Assembly (NCBI RefSeq): GCF_003025035.1 | Contig: NZ_PYJN01000016.1 | Coordinates: forward strand, 186,001 to 250,000 | DNA length: 64,000 nt | Direction: 5' to 3' | From: Rhizobium sp. SEMIA4064 | Lineage (GTDB): Bacteria > Pseudomonadota > Alphaproteobacteria > Rhizobiales > Rhizobiaceae | Shown here: piece by piece, positions 8,946 to 17,954 of the stretch | Numbering within the stretch: position 1 is the first letter of the stretch | Layout of the letters: each line of letters begins with the position of its first letter | The notes under the pieces: model-generated | Database searches by the model: none | The model's input: only the letters and a program-made list of their open reading frames with translations | What the model was told of the DNA's origin: nothing | Program-made: the position numbers and the translations under genes

Positions 8946-10196
8946 TCAGATCGGCATCGCGCTCTGGGGTTCCTCCGTCCCCTTCCCGCCGAAGCGGATA
9001 CCCTTCTTCTCGAAACCAAACCCGGAGAACAACGCCACGATGACCGCGACGATGATCAACACGATCATCAACGCAAAGGCGTAGTCTCCGTTCCAACGCG
9101 CCGCCAGGCCAGCCTGGATCGTTGCATTGCCGGATGCGAGCAGGTTGCCAAGCTGATAGGCGAAACCGGGGAAGGTGCCCCGCACTTCGTCGGGCGACAG
9201 TTCGTTGAGATGCACCGGCACGATGCCCCAGGCGCCTTGCACGAAGAACTGCATCAGGAAGGCGCCGATGGCGAGCAGCACTGGCCCAGGCGCATACACC
9301 CATAGCGGGGCAATCGGGATTGCCAACGCCGCGGCGATGACGATCGCCCGCCGCCGGCCGATGCGCTGCGACAGGGCTCCGAAGAACAAGCCGCCAATGA
9401 TCGCGCCGATATTGTAGACGATAGCGATGGCACCGACTGTGTAGCTGCTATATTGCCGCTGCACTTCGAGGAAGGTCGGATAGAGATCCTGCGTGCCGTG
9501 GCTGAAGAAATTGAACGCGGTCATCAGAACCACCGCCCACAGGAACAGCGGTAAGTTCTCGCGCAGCACGGTGGCGAACGCCCGTTGCGGCTTTCCCTGC
9601 CGCTGCAGGAAAGCCGGCGATTCCTCGACGTTGCGGCGGATATAGAGCACCAGCAGCGCCGGCAGGGCGCCGACCATGAACATGCCGCGCCAGCCGATGA
9701 TCGGGAACAGCAGGAAGAACACGATCGACGCCAGCAGATAGCCGGAGGGATAGCCGGCCTGCAGAATGCCGGAGATGATGCCGCGCGAGTCTTCGGGCAC
9801 CGTTTCCATCGTCAGCGATGCGCCGACGCCCCATTCACCGCCCATGGCGATGCCGAAGAGCGCCCGCAATATCAGAAACATCGTCAGCCCGGTCGAAAAG
9901 CCGGTGAGGAACTCGAAGATCGAATAAAGCAGCACATCCACCATCAGCGTTATTCGCCGGCCGAAGCGATCGGCGGCTAGCCCGAAGATCAGCGCCCCGA
10001 TCGGCCGCATGGCAAGCGTCAGGAAGATCGCCACGGAGACCGTCGGAACGTCGGTATGGAACTCATCGGCGATATGTTTGAGAACGAAGACCAATATGAA
10101 GAAATCGAAAGCATCCAGCGTCCAGCCGAGATAGGCGGCAATGACGGTGTTGCGTTGCTGTGGAGACAAAGAGCGTAAACTATCCAATGCTGACAT
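8946..10196 (-). CDS. MFS metabolite:H+ symporter
   Basis: About 416 residues and twelve membrane segments. The start at 10196 is the second of two adjacent ATGs and lies six bases from GGAGG. Family markers are '[19 protein letters not shown]' in helix 1, the loop 2-3 motif '[13 protein letters not shown]', '[13 protein letters not shown]' in helix 5 and '[14 protein letters not shown]' after helix 8. This pattern is shared by carboxylate and aromatic-acid carriers (Jen1/sialate-type MFS). An organic-acid substrate is inference. It faces away from uvrB. Confidence 0.85.
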   Translation of the reverse strand: MSALDSLRSLSPQQRNTVIAAYLGWTLDAFDFFILVFVLKHIADEFHTDVPTVSVAIFLTLAMRPIGALIFGLAADRFGRRITLMVDVLLYSIFEFLTGFSTGLTMFLILRALFGIAMGGEWGVGASLTMETVPEDSRGIISGILQAGYPSGYLLASIVFFLLFPIIGWRGMFMVGALPALLVLYIRRNVEESPAFLQRQGKPQRAFATVLRENLPLFLWAVVLMTAFNFFSHGTQDLYPTFLEVQRQYSSYTVGAIAIVYNIGAIIGGLFFGALSQRIGRRRAIVIAAALAIPIAPLWVYAPGPVLLAIGAFLMQFFVQGAWGIVPVHLNELSPDEVRGTFPGFAYQLGNLLASGNATIQAGLAARWNGDYAFALMIVLIIVAVIVALFSGFGFEKKGIRFGGKGTEEPQSAMPI

Positions 10197-10483
10197 CATG
10201 GTCCTCCGACCGGATGGCGGCGGCGAGGCGGGCAATTCCGGATGCCGTCGAAGCAAGGGGGGACCCGGCATTTCGCCGGGCAGGTTTGACGCTGCGGCGG
10301 GCTTTTCCTCCGGCGCTCACGCAACGAGCCGGCGGATGTCTGGGGCAGCGTCCCGCCAACGTCTCGGCCGCCTTTGGGTTCCATCACATTTTGCGTGATG
10401 AGGAGCCGAAAAATCGACGATCCGTTTCCCTTTTGTACTCTTTCCCCCTTCACATCGGCGGTGACTCCCTCCATATTCCGCCC

Positions 10484-13444
10484 ATGGCAAAATCACCGAA
10501 AAACTCCCCCGCCCCGACCGGTTTCGAAGAGGCGCCGCAGGCCTCGTTTGAAGGTGCGCCGCTCAGCGGCAGCGTCGCTGATTGGGTCAAGCAGCTCGAA
10601 GCGGAGGCCGAGGCCACCAGCGTCGAAAGCCAGCGCGAGATCGCTTCCAAGGCGGGCAAGCATCGGAAGAAGGTCGAGATCGCGGCGTCGAAATCGGCGC
10701 GCGGCACCTCCATGGGCGGTTCCACCGACCCCAAAACACGAGCCGCCGCCGGGCTCAATCCGGTGGCCGGCATGGATACGACGCTCGAGGACGCCGTCAA
10801 TGCCGGCACGGCCGTCACCGCCACGGTCGAGGCACTGTCGGCGCTGATCGAAAGCGGCAATCCGCTGCACAAGAACGGCAAGATCTGGACACCGCACCGC
10901 CCTGCCCGGCCGGAAAAATCCGAAGGCGGCATCAGCATCCGCATGGCCTCGGAATACCAGCCGGCCGGCGACCAGCCGACCGCGATCCGCGATCTCGTGG
11001 AGGGCCTGGAAAACGGCGACCGCAGCCAGGTGCTGCTCGGCGTCACCGGCTCCGGCAAGACCTTCACCATGGCCAAGGTGATCGAAGCGACGCAGCGCCC
11101 GGCCGTCATCCTGGCGCCGAACAAAACGCTGGCGGCGCAGCTCTATTCGGAATTCAAGAACTTCTTCCCGGACAACGCGGTCGAATATTTCGTCTCCTAC
11201 TACGACTACTACCAGCCGGAAGCCTATGTGCCGCGCTCGGACACCTATATCGAGAAGGAATCCTCGATCAACGAGCAGATCGACCGCATGCGCCACTCGG
11301 CGACGCGTTCGCTGCTGGAGCGCGACGACTGCATCATCGTCGCCTCGGTCTCCTGCATCTATGGTATCGGCTCGGTCGAGACCTACACGGCCATGACCTT
11401 CCAGATGAATGTCGGCGACCGACTGGACCAGCGCCAGCTCCTGGCCGACCTCGTGGCGCAGCAATACAAGCGCCGCGACATGGATTTCATCCGCGGCTCC
11501 TTCCGTGTCCGCGGCGATACGATCGAAATCTTCCCGGCCCACTTGGAGGATGCCGCCTGGCGCATCTCCATGTTCGGCGACGAGATCGACGCCATCACCG
11601 AATTCGATCCGCTGACCGGCCAGAAGACCGGCGACCTGAAGTCGGTGAAGATCTACGCCAATTCGCACTATGTCACGCCGCGCCCGACGCTGAACGGCGC
11701 CATCAAGTCGATCAAGGAGGAGTTGAGGCTCCGCCTCGCCGAGCTGGAAAAGGCCGGCCGCCTGCTGGAAGCGCAGCGCCTGGAGCAGCGCACGCGCTAC
11801 GACGTCGAGATGCTGGAAGCCACCGGCTCCTGCCAGGGCATCGAGAACTATTCGCGCTACCTCACCGGCCGCAACCCCGGCGAGCCGCCGCCGACGCTGT
11901 TCGAATACATCCCCGACAACGCCATTATCTTCATCGACGAAAGCCACGTCACCGTGCCGCAGATCGGCGGCATGTATCGCGGCGACTTCCGGCGCAAGGC
12001 GACACTGGCCGAATACGGCTTCCGCCTGCCCTCCTGCATGGACAACCGGCCGCTGCGCTTCGAGGAATGGGACGCCATGCGCCCCGACACGATCGCCGTG
12101 TCTGCAACGCCGGGCGGCTGGGAAATGGAGCAATCCGGCGGTGTCTTCGCCGAGCAGGTCATCCGCCCGACCGGCCTGATCGACCCGCCGGTGGAGGTCC
12201 GCTCCGCCCGCACGCAGGTCGACGACGTGCTCGGCGAAATCCGCGAGACCGCCGCCAAGGGCTACCGCACCCTCTGCACCGTGCTGACCAAGCGCATGGC
12301 CGAGGACCTGACCGAATATCTGCATGAACAGGGCGTGCGCGTCCGCTACATGCACTCCGACATCGACACGCTGGAGCGCATTGAGATCATCCGCGATCTT
12401 CGCTTGGGTGCTTTCGACGTGCTCGTCGGCATCAACCTGCTGCGCGAAGGTCTCGACATCCCCGAATGCGGCTTCGTCGCGATCCTCGATGCCGACAAGG
12501 AAGGCTTCCTGCGCTCGGAAACCTCGCTGATCCAGACGATCGGCCGCGCGGCGCGCAACGTCGACGGCAAGGTCATCCTCTATGCCGACAATGTCACCGG
12601 CTCGATGCACCGCGCAATGGAGGAAACCAGCCGCCGCCGCGAAAAGCAGATGGTCTATAACGAGGAAAACGGCATCACGCCGGAATCCGTGAAGGCGAAA
12701 ATCTCCGATATTCTCGACAGCGTCTACGAGAAGGACCACGTCCGCGCTGACATCGGCGGCGTCTCCGGCAAGGGCTTTGCCGATGGCGGCCACCTCGTCG
12801 GCAACAACCTGCAGACCCACCTCAACGCGCTGGAAAAAGCCATGCGCGACGCCGCCGCCGACCTCGACTTCGAAAAGGCCGCGCGACTGCGCGACGAAAT
12901 CAAACGCCTCAAGGCCGCCGAACTCGCCGTCATGGACGACCCGATGGCGCGCGAAGAGGCGAAGAGCATCGAAGGCGGCAAAAGCGGCCGCCCCAATCCT
13001 TCGAGGCTCCGGTCTTCAACCTCCGCACCTCAGGATGAGGACGGAGCGAGCGCCGCATCCGGAGGCAGCCCTCATGGTGAGGCGGGAGTGCAACGACCCT
13101 CGAACCATCCTGGCGAAACCGGCGCGAGGGCCTCAACAGGTAGCCCTCATGGTGAGGAGGCCCGCAGGGCCGTCTCGAACCACGAGGGCGGGTCACAGCG
13201 CTCCTACTTCGCCAAGCCCAACCTCGACGAAATGGGGCCCGGCAGCGACGCCGGCACGCCCCTCTTCCGCAAAAATACGCTCGACGAGATGACCGTCGGC
13301 AGGACGGAGAAGCCTGTACTCGGCAAGATGCCGGACAAGCCGATCATTCGGGCAAAGCCGGGCGTCGGGTCCTATGAGGATGCGGTGGATGAGAAGCAGC
13401 GGAAGGGTCGCACCAAAGGGAAGACCGGGCGGCCTGGGAAGTAG
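10484..13444 (+). CDS. uvrB: UvrABC system protein B, long form
   Basis: 986 residues, about 300 longer than E. coli UvrB. UvrB receives damaged DNA from UvrA, opens the helix and recruits UvrC for dual incision. Residues 1-150 are a charged rhizobial-type extension. The helicase core then shows Walker A 'GVTGSGKT' (about 184-191), the DNA-wedging hairpin '[20 protein letters not shown]', the DEAD-like '[19 protein letters not shown]' and motif VI 'QTIGRAARN'. The UVR domain '[20 protein letters not shown]' lies near 783-802. Beyond it is a long tail, about 65 residues of which come from a palindromic repeat inside the frame. The ATG at 10484 starts '[11 protein letters not shown]'; longer in-frame reading is not supported. 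No GTTC-N7-GTTC LexA box was seen in the 287 bases upstream. Confidence 0.95.
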   Translation: MAKSPKNSPAPTGFEEAPQASFEGAPLSGSVADWVKQLEAEAEATSVESQREIASKAGKHRKKVEIAASKSARGTSMGGSTDPKTRAAAGLNPVAGMDTTLEDAVNAGTAVTATVEALSALIESGNPLHKNGKIWTPHRPARPEKSEGGISIRMASEYQPAGDQPTAIRDLVEGLENGDRSQVLLGVTGSGKTFTMAKVIEATQRPAVILAPNKTLAAQLYSEFKNFFPDNAVEYFVSYYDYYQPEAYVPRSDTYIEKESSINEQIDRMRHSATRSLLERDDCIIVASVSCIYGIGSVETYTAMTFQMNVGDRLDQRQLLADLVAQQYKRRDMDFIRGSFRVRGDTIEIFPAHLEDAAWRISMFGDEIDAITEFDPLTGQKTGDLKSVKIYANSHYVTPRPTLNGAIKSIKEELRLRLAELEKAGRLLEAQRLEQRTRYDVEMLEATGSCQGIENYSRYLTGRNPGEPPPTLFEYIPDNAIIFIDESHVTVPQIGGMYRGDFRRKATLAEYGFRLPSCMDNRPLRFEEWDAMRPDTIAVSATPGGWEMEQSGGVFAEQVIRPTGLIDPPVEVRSARTQVDDVLGEIRETAAKGYRTLCTVLTKRMAEDLTEYLHEQGVRVRYMHSDIDTLERIEIIRDLRLGAFDVLVGINLLREGLDIPECGFVAILDADKEGFLRSETSLIQTIGRAARNVDGKVILYADNVTGSMHRAMEETSRRREKQMVYNEENGITPESVKAKISDILDSVYEKDHVRADIGGVSGKGFADGGHLVGNNLQTHLNALEKAMRDAAADLDFEKAARLRDEIKRLKAAELAVMDDPMAREEAKSIEGGKSGRPNPSRLRSSTSAPQDEDGASAASGGSPHGEAGVQRPSNHPGETGARASTGSPHGEEARRAVSNHEGGSQRSYFAKPNLDEMGPGSDAGTPLFRKNTLDEMTVGRTEKPVLGKMPDKPIIRAKPGVGSYEDAVDEKQRKGRTKGKTGRPGK
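13003..13200. repeat. palindromic intergenic-type element inside uvrB
   Basis: Within the 3' part of uvrB the DNA switches to the style of alphaproteobacterial intergenic palindromes: 'CCTCATGGTGAGG' occurs twice (near 13069 and 13145), with CTCGAACC and CGAGG flanks and the phrase 'GGCCCGCAGGGCC'. It is translated without frame loss as a low-complexity segment containing 'GSPHGE' twice. The flanking tail ('[14 protein letters not shown]') is ordinary UvrB tail. Confidence 0.7.
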
Positions 13445-13578
13445 GCGGCTTCAGTTTTCCAGTCGCAACTTGCCCGCAGCACGGAAATCCTGGGCGCATT
13501 GCTGGCGTTAATGCTCGTTAGCTGGCTGTTGATGGAAGCCCGCAATCCTCAAACTCTTACAGAAACGGAACTCGCCCC

Positions 13579-14007
13579 ATGACCATGGACGTCACGATCT
13601 ATCACAACCCGGCGTGCGGCACGTCGCGCAATACGCTGGCGATGATCCGGAATGCGGGCATCGAACCGACTGTCATCGACTATCTGAAAAATCCGCCGAC
13701 CCGCGAACAGCTCGTCAAGATGATTGCGGATGCGGGTTTGAGTGTCCGCGAGGCAATTCGCGAGAAGGGCACGCCCTACGCCGAACTCGGCCTCGACGAT
13801 CCGGGCCTGACCGACGATCAGTTGCTCGATGCCATGTTGAAGGACTCGATCCTGATCAACCGCCCATTTGTCATCACGCCGATCGGTACCCGTCTTTCCC
13901 GGCCTTCCGAGATCGTTCTGGATATCCTGCCCGACACCCACAAAGGCGCCTTCACCAAGGAGGACGGCGAGCAGGTTCTCGATGCCCAGGGCAAACGCCT
14001 TATCTGA
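13579..14007 (+). CDS. arsC: arsenate reductase, glutaredoxin-dependent
   Basis: 142 residues, the size of the plasmid R773 ArsC class, which reduces arsenate to arsenite with glutathione and glutaredoxin. The catalytic cysteine is in 'HNPACGTSRNTL' (Cys13), and conserved arginines appear in 'REAIREKGTPYAELGL' and 'LINRPFVITPIGTRLSRPSE'. Two ATGs (13579, 13585) are possible starts. There is no ars regulator or efflux pump next to it. It sits exactly between uvrB and a decayed copy of the uvrB 3' end. Confidence 0.93.
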   Translation: MTMDVTIYHNPACGTSRNTLAMIRNAGIEPTVIDYLKNPPTREQLVKMIADAGLSVREAIREKGTPYAELGLDDPGLTDDQLLDAMLKDSILINRPFVITPIGTRLSRPSEIVLDILPDTHKGAFTKEDGEQVLDAQGKRLI

Positions 14008-14038
14008 ACGTGTGCCGCTTCCTGTCGCGCTGCCCGTC

Positions 14039-14231
14039 GACGCCGATACGCCCTCTTCCGCAAGAACACGCTGGACGAAATGACCGTCGACAGGGCGGAG
14101 AAGCCGGTGCTCGGCAAGGTGCCGGACAAGCCGATTATCCCAGCGAAGCCGTGTGTCGGGTCCTATGAGGATGCGGTGGCTGAGAAGTAAAGGACGGGGT
14201 GGACGAAGGGGAGACGGGGCGGCCTGGAAGG
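14039..14231 (+). pseudogene. uvrB': duplicated 3' end of uvrB, decayed
   Basis: This stretch aligns almost base for base with the last ~195 bases of uvrB (13247-13441). Reading the matching frame gives '[17 protein letters not shown]' and 'PVLGKVPDKPIIPAKP' followed by '[11 protein letters not shown]' and a TAA at 14188-14190. A one-base deletion near 14050 ('CGCCCTCTTCC' against 'CGCCCCTCTTCC') shifts the frame, and the terminal Lys/Arg-rich region is eroded. No start codon or ribosome site precedes it, so it is a remnant. Confidence 0.85.
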
Positions 14232-14247
14232 TGATTATCGTCCGAAC

Positions 14248-15315
14248 TCAACGAGCTATCCCTTCCAGAACCTCTCTAAAATTTGGTTCACGCCAGCCTC
14301 GTCTTATGATCTCCTGAACAGACGCTAAAAGGATACGAAAACCAAAATCAGCAGTATCTATGAATCGAGAAGTCATTTCATCAACCGACTTGTCTAGCAT
14401 TTCATTTTGCAGGGGATGAATTACCTCAAGGCCGCCATGCACAAAAGCACTTCGTATGTCATACAACTCACGCATCTTTTTCTTTAAAATTTTGAACTCC
14501 GCCTCACTGAGGTCTAACAAGAGCTGAATTCTCGAAACAAGTGTTCTAAAATTTTCGCCGATCTTGGTATCAAAAAGCGTCTCCAGTCCGTAGAATATCC
14601 AAATCACGTTTGTTGGTGAGATGCCTGCTTTACACAAATGAAGCATTGCAAAAACAACTCTTTCCATTCTGTTTTTTGGCAGCAACTTCATTTCCGATCT
14701 GATGGAATAAAACCACACGATCACTTCACTTAAATTCAGAAAACCTACCTTTGGCCAGCTATCGCTTCTGGCATCCAATATCGAACTCTCGAAGAGAACA
14801 TTTGACAAATTTATTTGCTCAGCAAATCGGTCTTCCGGCTGGATAATTTTTGTGCCGTAGAAGTTGCAAGCTCCGGGCGCGGCCAAGTTCACAATAAGAA
14901 AGAAATCGTGCAGAAAATACTCGGAAATAGCCACCAACGATGGTGTTTTGGAGAGACGGTCACCATTAAGCTGAAATAAAAATGTGACCTCTACGGAAGC
15001 CAATGAAAATTGATGAGCAATCTCAGAAGCTTCTGGCGTACCTTTTACTTTCTCCAATCGTTGCATTACATCAAAATCGTTTTGAAGTCGTGCAATAACT
15101 GGACCCCAGTCAACGCTGAGATTGACGGTACAATCACCACAATTGAATTCCCTCTGATCAAGCATTGATCTTGCAGATTGCCAGCAAGCAATGCGGGAGG
15201 CGTCTGTTCGCTCCCAATCATCATCAGCAAAGTTCGTAGTCAAATGATGACCAAGATCGATTCTTACTCGGTGGAAAGAAGGCCTAAAGTTAGCTATCTC
15301 TGCGGCAGTGGTCAT
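14248..15315 (-). CDS. HEPN-domain protein (ApeA-like), AT-rich
   Basis: 355 residues from the ATG at 15315, chosen because AGGA lies six bases upstream (an ATG at 15330 is in frame). The gene is clearly richer in A+T than its neighbours. Residues 1-200 match nothing I know and include a Cys pair ('FNCGDCTVNL'). The C-terminal third looks like an ApeA-type HEPN domain: 'GLETLFDTKIGENFRTLVSR', then 'YDIRSAFVHGGLEV', where Arg-x4-His is the HEPN ribonuclease motif. HEPN proteins with this motif often cleave RNA in phage defence or toxin systems; that role here is inference. No antitoxin or nucleotidyltransferase gene is adjacent. Confidence 0.7.
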   Translation of the reverse strand: MTTAAEIANFRPSFHRVRIDLGHHLTTNFADDDWERTDASRIACWQSARSMLDQREFNCGDCTVNLSVDWGPVIARLQNDFDVMQRLEKVKGTPEASEIAHQFSLASVEVTFLFQLNGDRLSKTPSLVAISEYFLHDFFLIVNLAAPGACNFYGTKIIQPEDRFAEQINLSNVLFESSILDARSDSWPKVGFLNLSEVIVWFYSIRSEMKLLPKNRMERVVFAMLHLCKAGISPTNVIWIFYGLETLFDTKIGENFRTLVSRIQLLLDLSEAEFKILKKKMRELYDIRSAFVHGGLEVIHPLQNEMLDKSVDEMTSRFIDTADFGFRILLASVQEIIRRGWREPNFREVLEGIAR

Positions 15316-15566
15316 CCGGCATCCTACCAATATTACTCATCGAACGTTTCGCGTGATTATTACGTCCGCGCTTACAAATTCACCATCTCAGCGTCTAAAA
15401 TTCCTCCCCGTACCCTGGCCGTTCAACGCTCGGCGATTGCTCAGGCCGACTTGTTCTCCTTTTGACCACGCGGACGCACGTTCCATTCTCTGCTATAGTC
15501 TCAAACCACCAAAACACCTCCAAAGCCACGGCCAAACCTGATCGGTAGCTGAAGCGCAGGTGCCAT

Positions 15567-17012
15567 ATGACTGACGTTCAGGAACGGCTCCTTGAAAGCA
15601 AGATCGCTGAGATCGAGCAGGCCCGGCCCTGGAGTCCGCGGGTCATCTCCAAATTCGAAACGCTGATCCGCAGCGGCGACGACTTGTCTCTTTTCCGCGT
15701 CAATCCCCTCGCCTTCGCTCGCGACCGCGCCATCGCGGTGGCGGAAAGCATTGATCTGTTTCTCCATGCGACCCGAAGCGGATTGTTCGAAATGAGCTGG
15801 GATGTGGTGTGTCCCCAATCCGGCATGGTGCTCGACAGTTTCGGTGCCTTGCGGACGTTGAAGACCCACTATGTCTGCGGCCTCTGCGATGTCAGCGGCG
15901 AAACCAACCTCGACGATTTCATCGAGGTTACCTTCACGGTGTCGCCGCACCTCCGCCGGCTGACGTTTCATGATCCCGCCTCGCTGTCGGTCGAGGATTT
16001 TCATTGGAAGGCGCGATTCCTGAGCGACGCGCGGATGCCCGGCCAACAGGTCCGCTTTCTCGACGTCCTGCAGGGTCTGGTTCGCGGCCTCTCCTTCCTG
16101 CCGCCGGGCTCGATCACAACGTTAAGGGCGGAGCTCGGTCCCGGCGCCCTGGCGGGCATCAATGTCCAGACGCAGGCGAGTTTCGCGCTGCCGGTCGCAG
16201 GCGAGCCCGTGACAGTGCCGACGCACCTGCGGATCGGATATGACGGGCAGCGCTTTTCCGCTTCGCTGCCGGCGGTGCCGCCGGGTCCTGTCATCATCGA
16301 CGTGCAGAATTCCGGCGCCTCACGCGGCTCGCTGCTGCTGATCAATTGGCCACCTGAAATCCTGGCGCAGACGGTCAAGCCGGCTCTCGACTTCGATCCC
16401 TACATGTCGGGCGGCATGCTGCTGGCCCGACAGACGTTTCGGCGCCTATTCCGATCGGAAAATGTCGATGAGAAGGAAGGTCTGGGTATCCGTCAGGTGA
16501 CCCTGCTGTTCACGGATCTCAAGGGATCGACCGCCATGTATGAGCGGCTCGGCGATCTCAATGCCTATGCGCTGGTTCGCGAGCATTTCGCATTGCTCGG
16601 CGCGACGGTGCAGGAGCATTCGGGCGCGATCGTCAAGACGATCGGCGACGCCGTGATGGCTGCTTTCTCCCGCCCGGCGGATGCCGTCTCGGCCGCGCTG
16701 CACATTCTGGGGGTCATCGAGCGCTACAATGCTCAGCATGGCGACCCTAGCCTCATCCTGAAGATCGGAGCCCATTGCGGCCCCTCGATCGCCGTGAGTT
16801 TGAACGAAAACCTCGATTATTTCGGCCAGACGGTCAATGTTGCCGCACGCGTCCAGTCGCTGGCGGGCGCGGGAGAGATTTGCATTTCCGAAGCACTGTT
16901 TTCGGCGCCGGGCGTCAGCCAACTTCTCGCCGGCCAAAGATTGGTTGCCTTCGAGGCTCCTCTCCGGGGCGTCGAGGGAACTGCCTGCGTGTATCGGGTG
17001 ATGCCCAATTAG
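15567..17012 (+). CDS. class III adenylate/guanylate cyclase
   Basis: 481 residues. The C-terminal cyclase domain (about 305-475) shows the metal-binding Asp in 'VTLLFTDLKGSTAMYERL', the second Asp in 'IVKTIGDAVMAAF', and the transition-state region 'LDYFGQTVNVAARVQS'. The first ~290 residues form the region found ahead of cyclases in rhizobia (DUF5939-like), including a Cys pair 'YVCGLCDVS' with an upstream 'DVVCPQSG' that may bind zinc. No membrane segment is seen, so it should be cytoplasmic. It probably makes cAMP. It converges on the sugar-kinase gene. Confidence 0.88.
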   Translation: MTDVQERLLESKIAEIEQARPWSPRVISKFETLIRSGDDLSLFRVNPLAFARDRAIAVAESIDLFLHATRSGLFEMSWDVVCPQSGMVLDSFGALRTLKTHYVCGLCDVSGETNLDDFIEVTFTVSPHLRRLTFHDPASLSVEDFHWKARFLSDARMPGQQVRFLDVLQGLVRGLSFLPPGSITTLRAELGPGALAGINVQTQASFALPVAGEPVTVPTHLRIGYDGQRFSASLPAVPPGPVIIDVQNSGASRGSLLLINWPPEILAQTVKPALDFDPYMSGGMLLARQTFRRLFRSENVDEKEGLGIRQVTLLFTDLKGSTAMYERLGDLNAYALVREHFALLGATVQEHSGAIVKTIGDAVMAAFSRPADAVSAALHILGVIERYNAQHGDPSLILKIGAHCGPSIAVSLNENLDYFGQTVNVAARVQSLAGAGEICISEALFSAPGVSQLLAGQRLVAFEAPLRGVEGTACVYRVMPN

Positions 17013-17052
17013 ACATCGCAGAGGCCATCACGTTCGCCTGCCCCACTCCCCC

Positions 17053-17796
17053 TCAGATGCGCAGACTCTCATCCAACCAGACCCGGAAACCGCCGCGAAA
17101 GGCATTGTCGTTGCTGCCGCGTCGGCATTTCGGGGGCAGTTCCTTGAGCTTTTCGACATTGCCGCCGCCGATGACGATGTAGTTTGGCAGCAGGGCCTTG
17201 TCCAAGCGCTCGACGACGTCGAAGACTGATTTTCGCCATTTGCCCTTGCCCCGACGCTCTAGGCCGCGTTCGCCGACATAGTCCTCGAAGGTCGCCTTGC
17301 GGTAGGGCATATGCGCCAGTTCCAGGGGCATGCAGACGCTCTCGGCAATCATGGCCGAGCCAAGGCCGGTACCAAGGCCGAGGAAGAGCATGCGGCCCGC
17401 CTCGTAGCTGCCGATCGCCTGCATCAGCGCGTCGTTGACCATCCGCACGGGCTTGCCGAGGGCTGTTTCGAAATCGAAATCCTTCCATCCCGGCCCGAGG
17501 TTGAACGGATCGGCGGCGGCGCGGTGGGCGATCACGGGTCCGGGGTATCCCATGGTGACGAGGTCATAGTGCCAGTCGGCCGTGAGGTCGCGCAGCGCCT
17601 CCACCATCTTGGCCGCCGTCAGTTTGGCCCCCGATTCGACCGCGCGTCGCTCGCTGCCGCTGCTGAGTTCCACCTTCACATGCGACCCGCCGATATCGAC
17701 GGCAAGCACAATGCGGCTCGCCGGCGCGGCATGCGCCTTCGGCTTGCTATGGCTGCGTGTCTGCTCCGCTGCGGGTGCTTCCGTCATGTCATCCAT
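17053..17796 (-). CDS. ROK-family kinase, polyphosphate glucokinase-like
   Basis: 247 residues from an ATG at 17796 with AGGAG eight bases upstream; ATGs at 17787 and 17820 are also in frame. The phosphate loop 'LAVDIGGSHVKVEL', 'GYPGPVIAH', the catalytic Asp in 'RMVNDALMQAIGSY' and 'FLGLGTGLGSAMI' identify an actin-fold sugar kinase of the ROK/PpgK type. The zinc-binding cysteine cluster of long ROK proteins is absent, as in PpgK. It should phosphorylate glucose; whether from ATP or polyphosphate is unknown. It is divergent from the glucoamylase gene, which releases glucose, across 158 bases. Confidence 0.8.
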   Translation of the reverse strand: MDDMTEAPAAEQTRSHSKPKAHAAPASRIVLAVDIGGSHVKVELSSGSERRAVESGAKLTAAKMVEALRDLTADWHYDLVTMGYPGPVIAHRAAADPFNLGPGWKDFDFETALGKPVRMVNDALMQAIGSYEAGRMLFLGLGTGLGSAMIAESVCMPLELAHMPYRKATFEDYVGERGLERRGKGKWRKSVFDVVERLDKALLPNYIVIGGGNVEKLKELPPKCRRGSNDNAFRGGFRVWLDESLRI

Positions 17797-17954
17797 GTCT
17801 AGCGCTCCTCTCCGGGCCATGCCCTCGATCGTTCTCCCGCCCCTATCGGGCGCAAGTTCGGCGCCGGCTGTCAAGCCCAGGCGTATTGCGGATCGCTCAA
17901 TTTCAATCCAGGATGGCCCGCCGAAGAGGAGCGCATACGACGGAGGATCGACAC

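Noticed and set aside
10197..10483. Possible LexA (SOS) box before uvrB
   Set aside because: No GTTC-N7-GTTC or GAAC-N7-GAAC pair is visible; only 'GGGTTCC' with no partner at the right spacing.
10160..10483. N-terminal extension of UvrB by 108 residues
   Set aside because: The extension overlaps the divergent MFS start region and has no family similarity; the ATG at 10484 gives the usual rhizobial N-terminus.
10493..12820. Very long open frame antisense to uvrB (775 codons)
   Set aside because: It is the complementary-frame shadow of a high-GC gene; uvrB has all family motifs, while the antisense product has no recognisable domain and no ribosome site.
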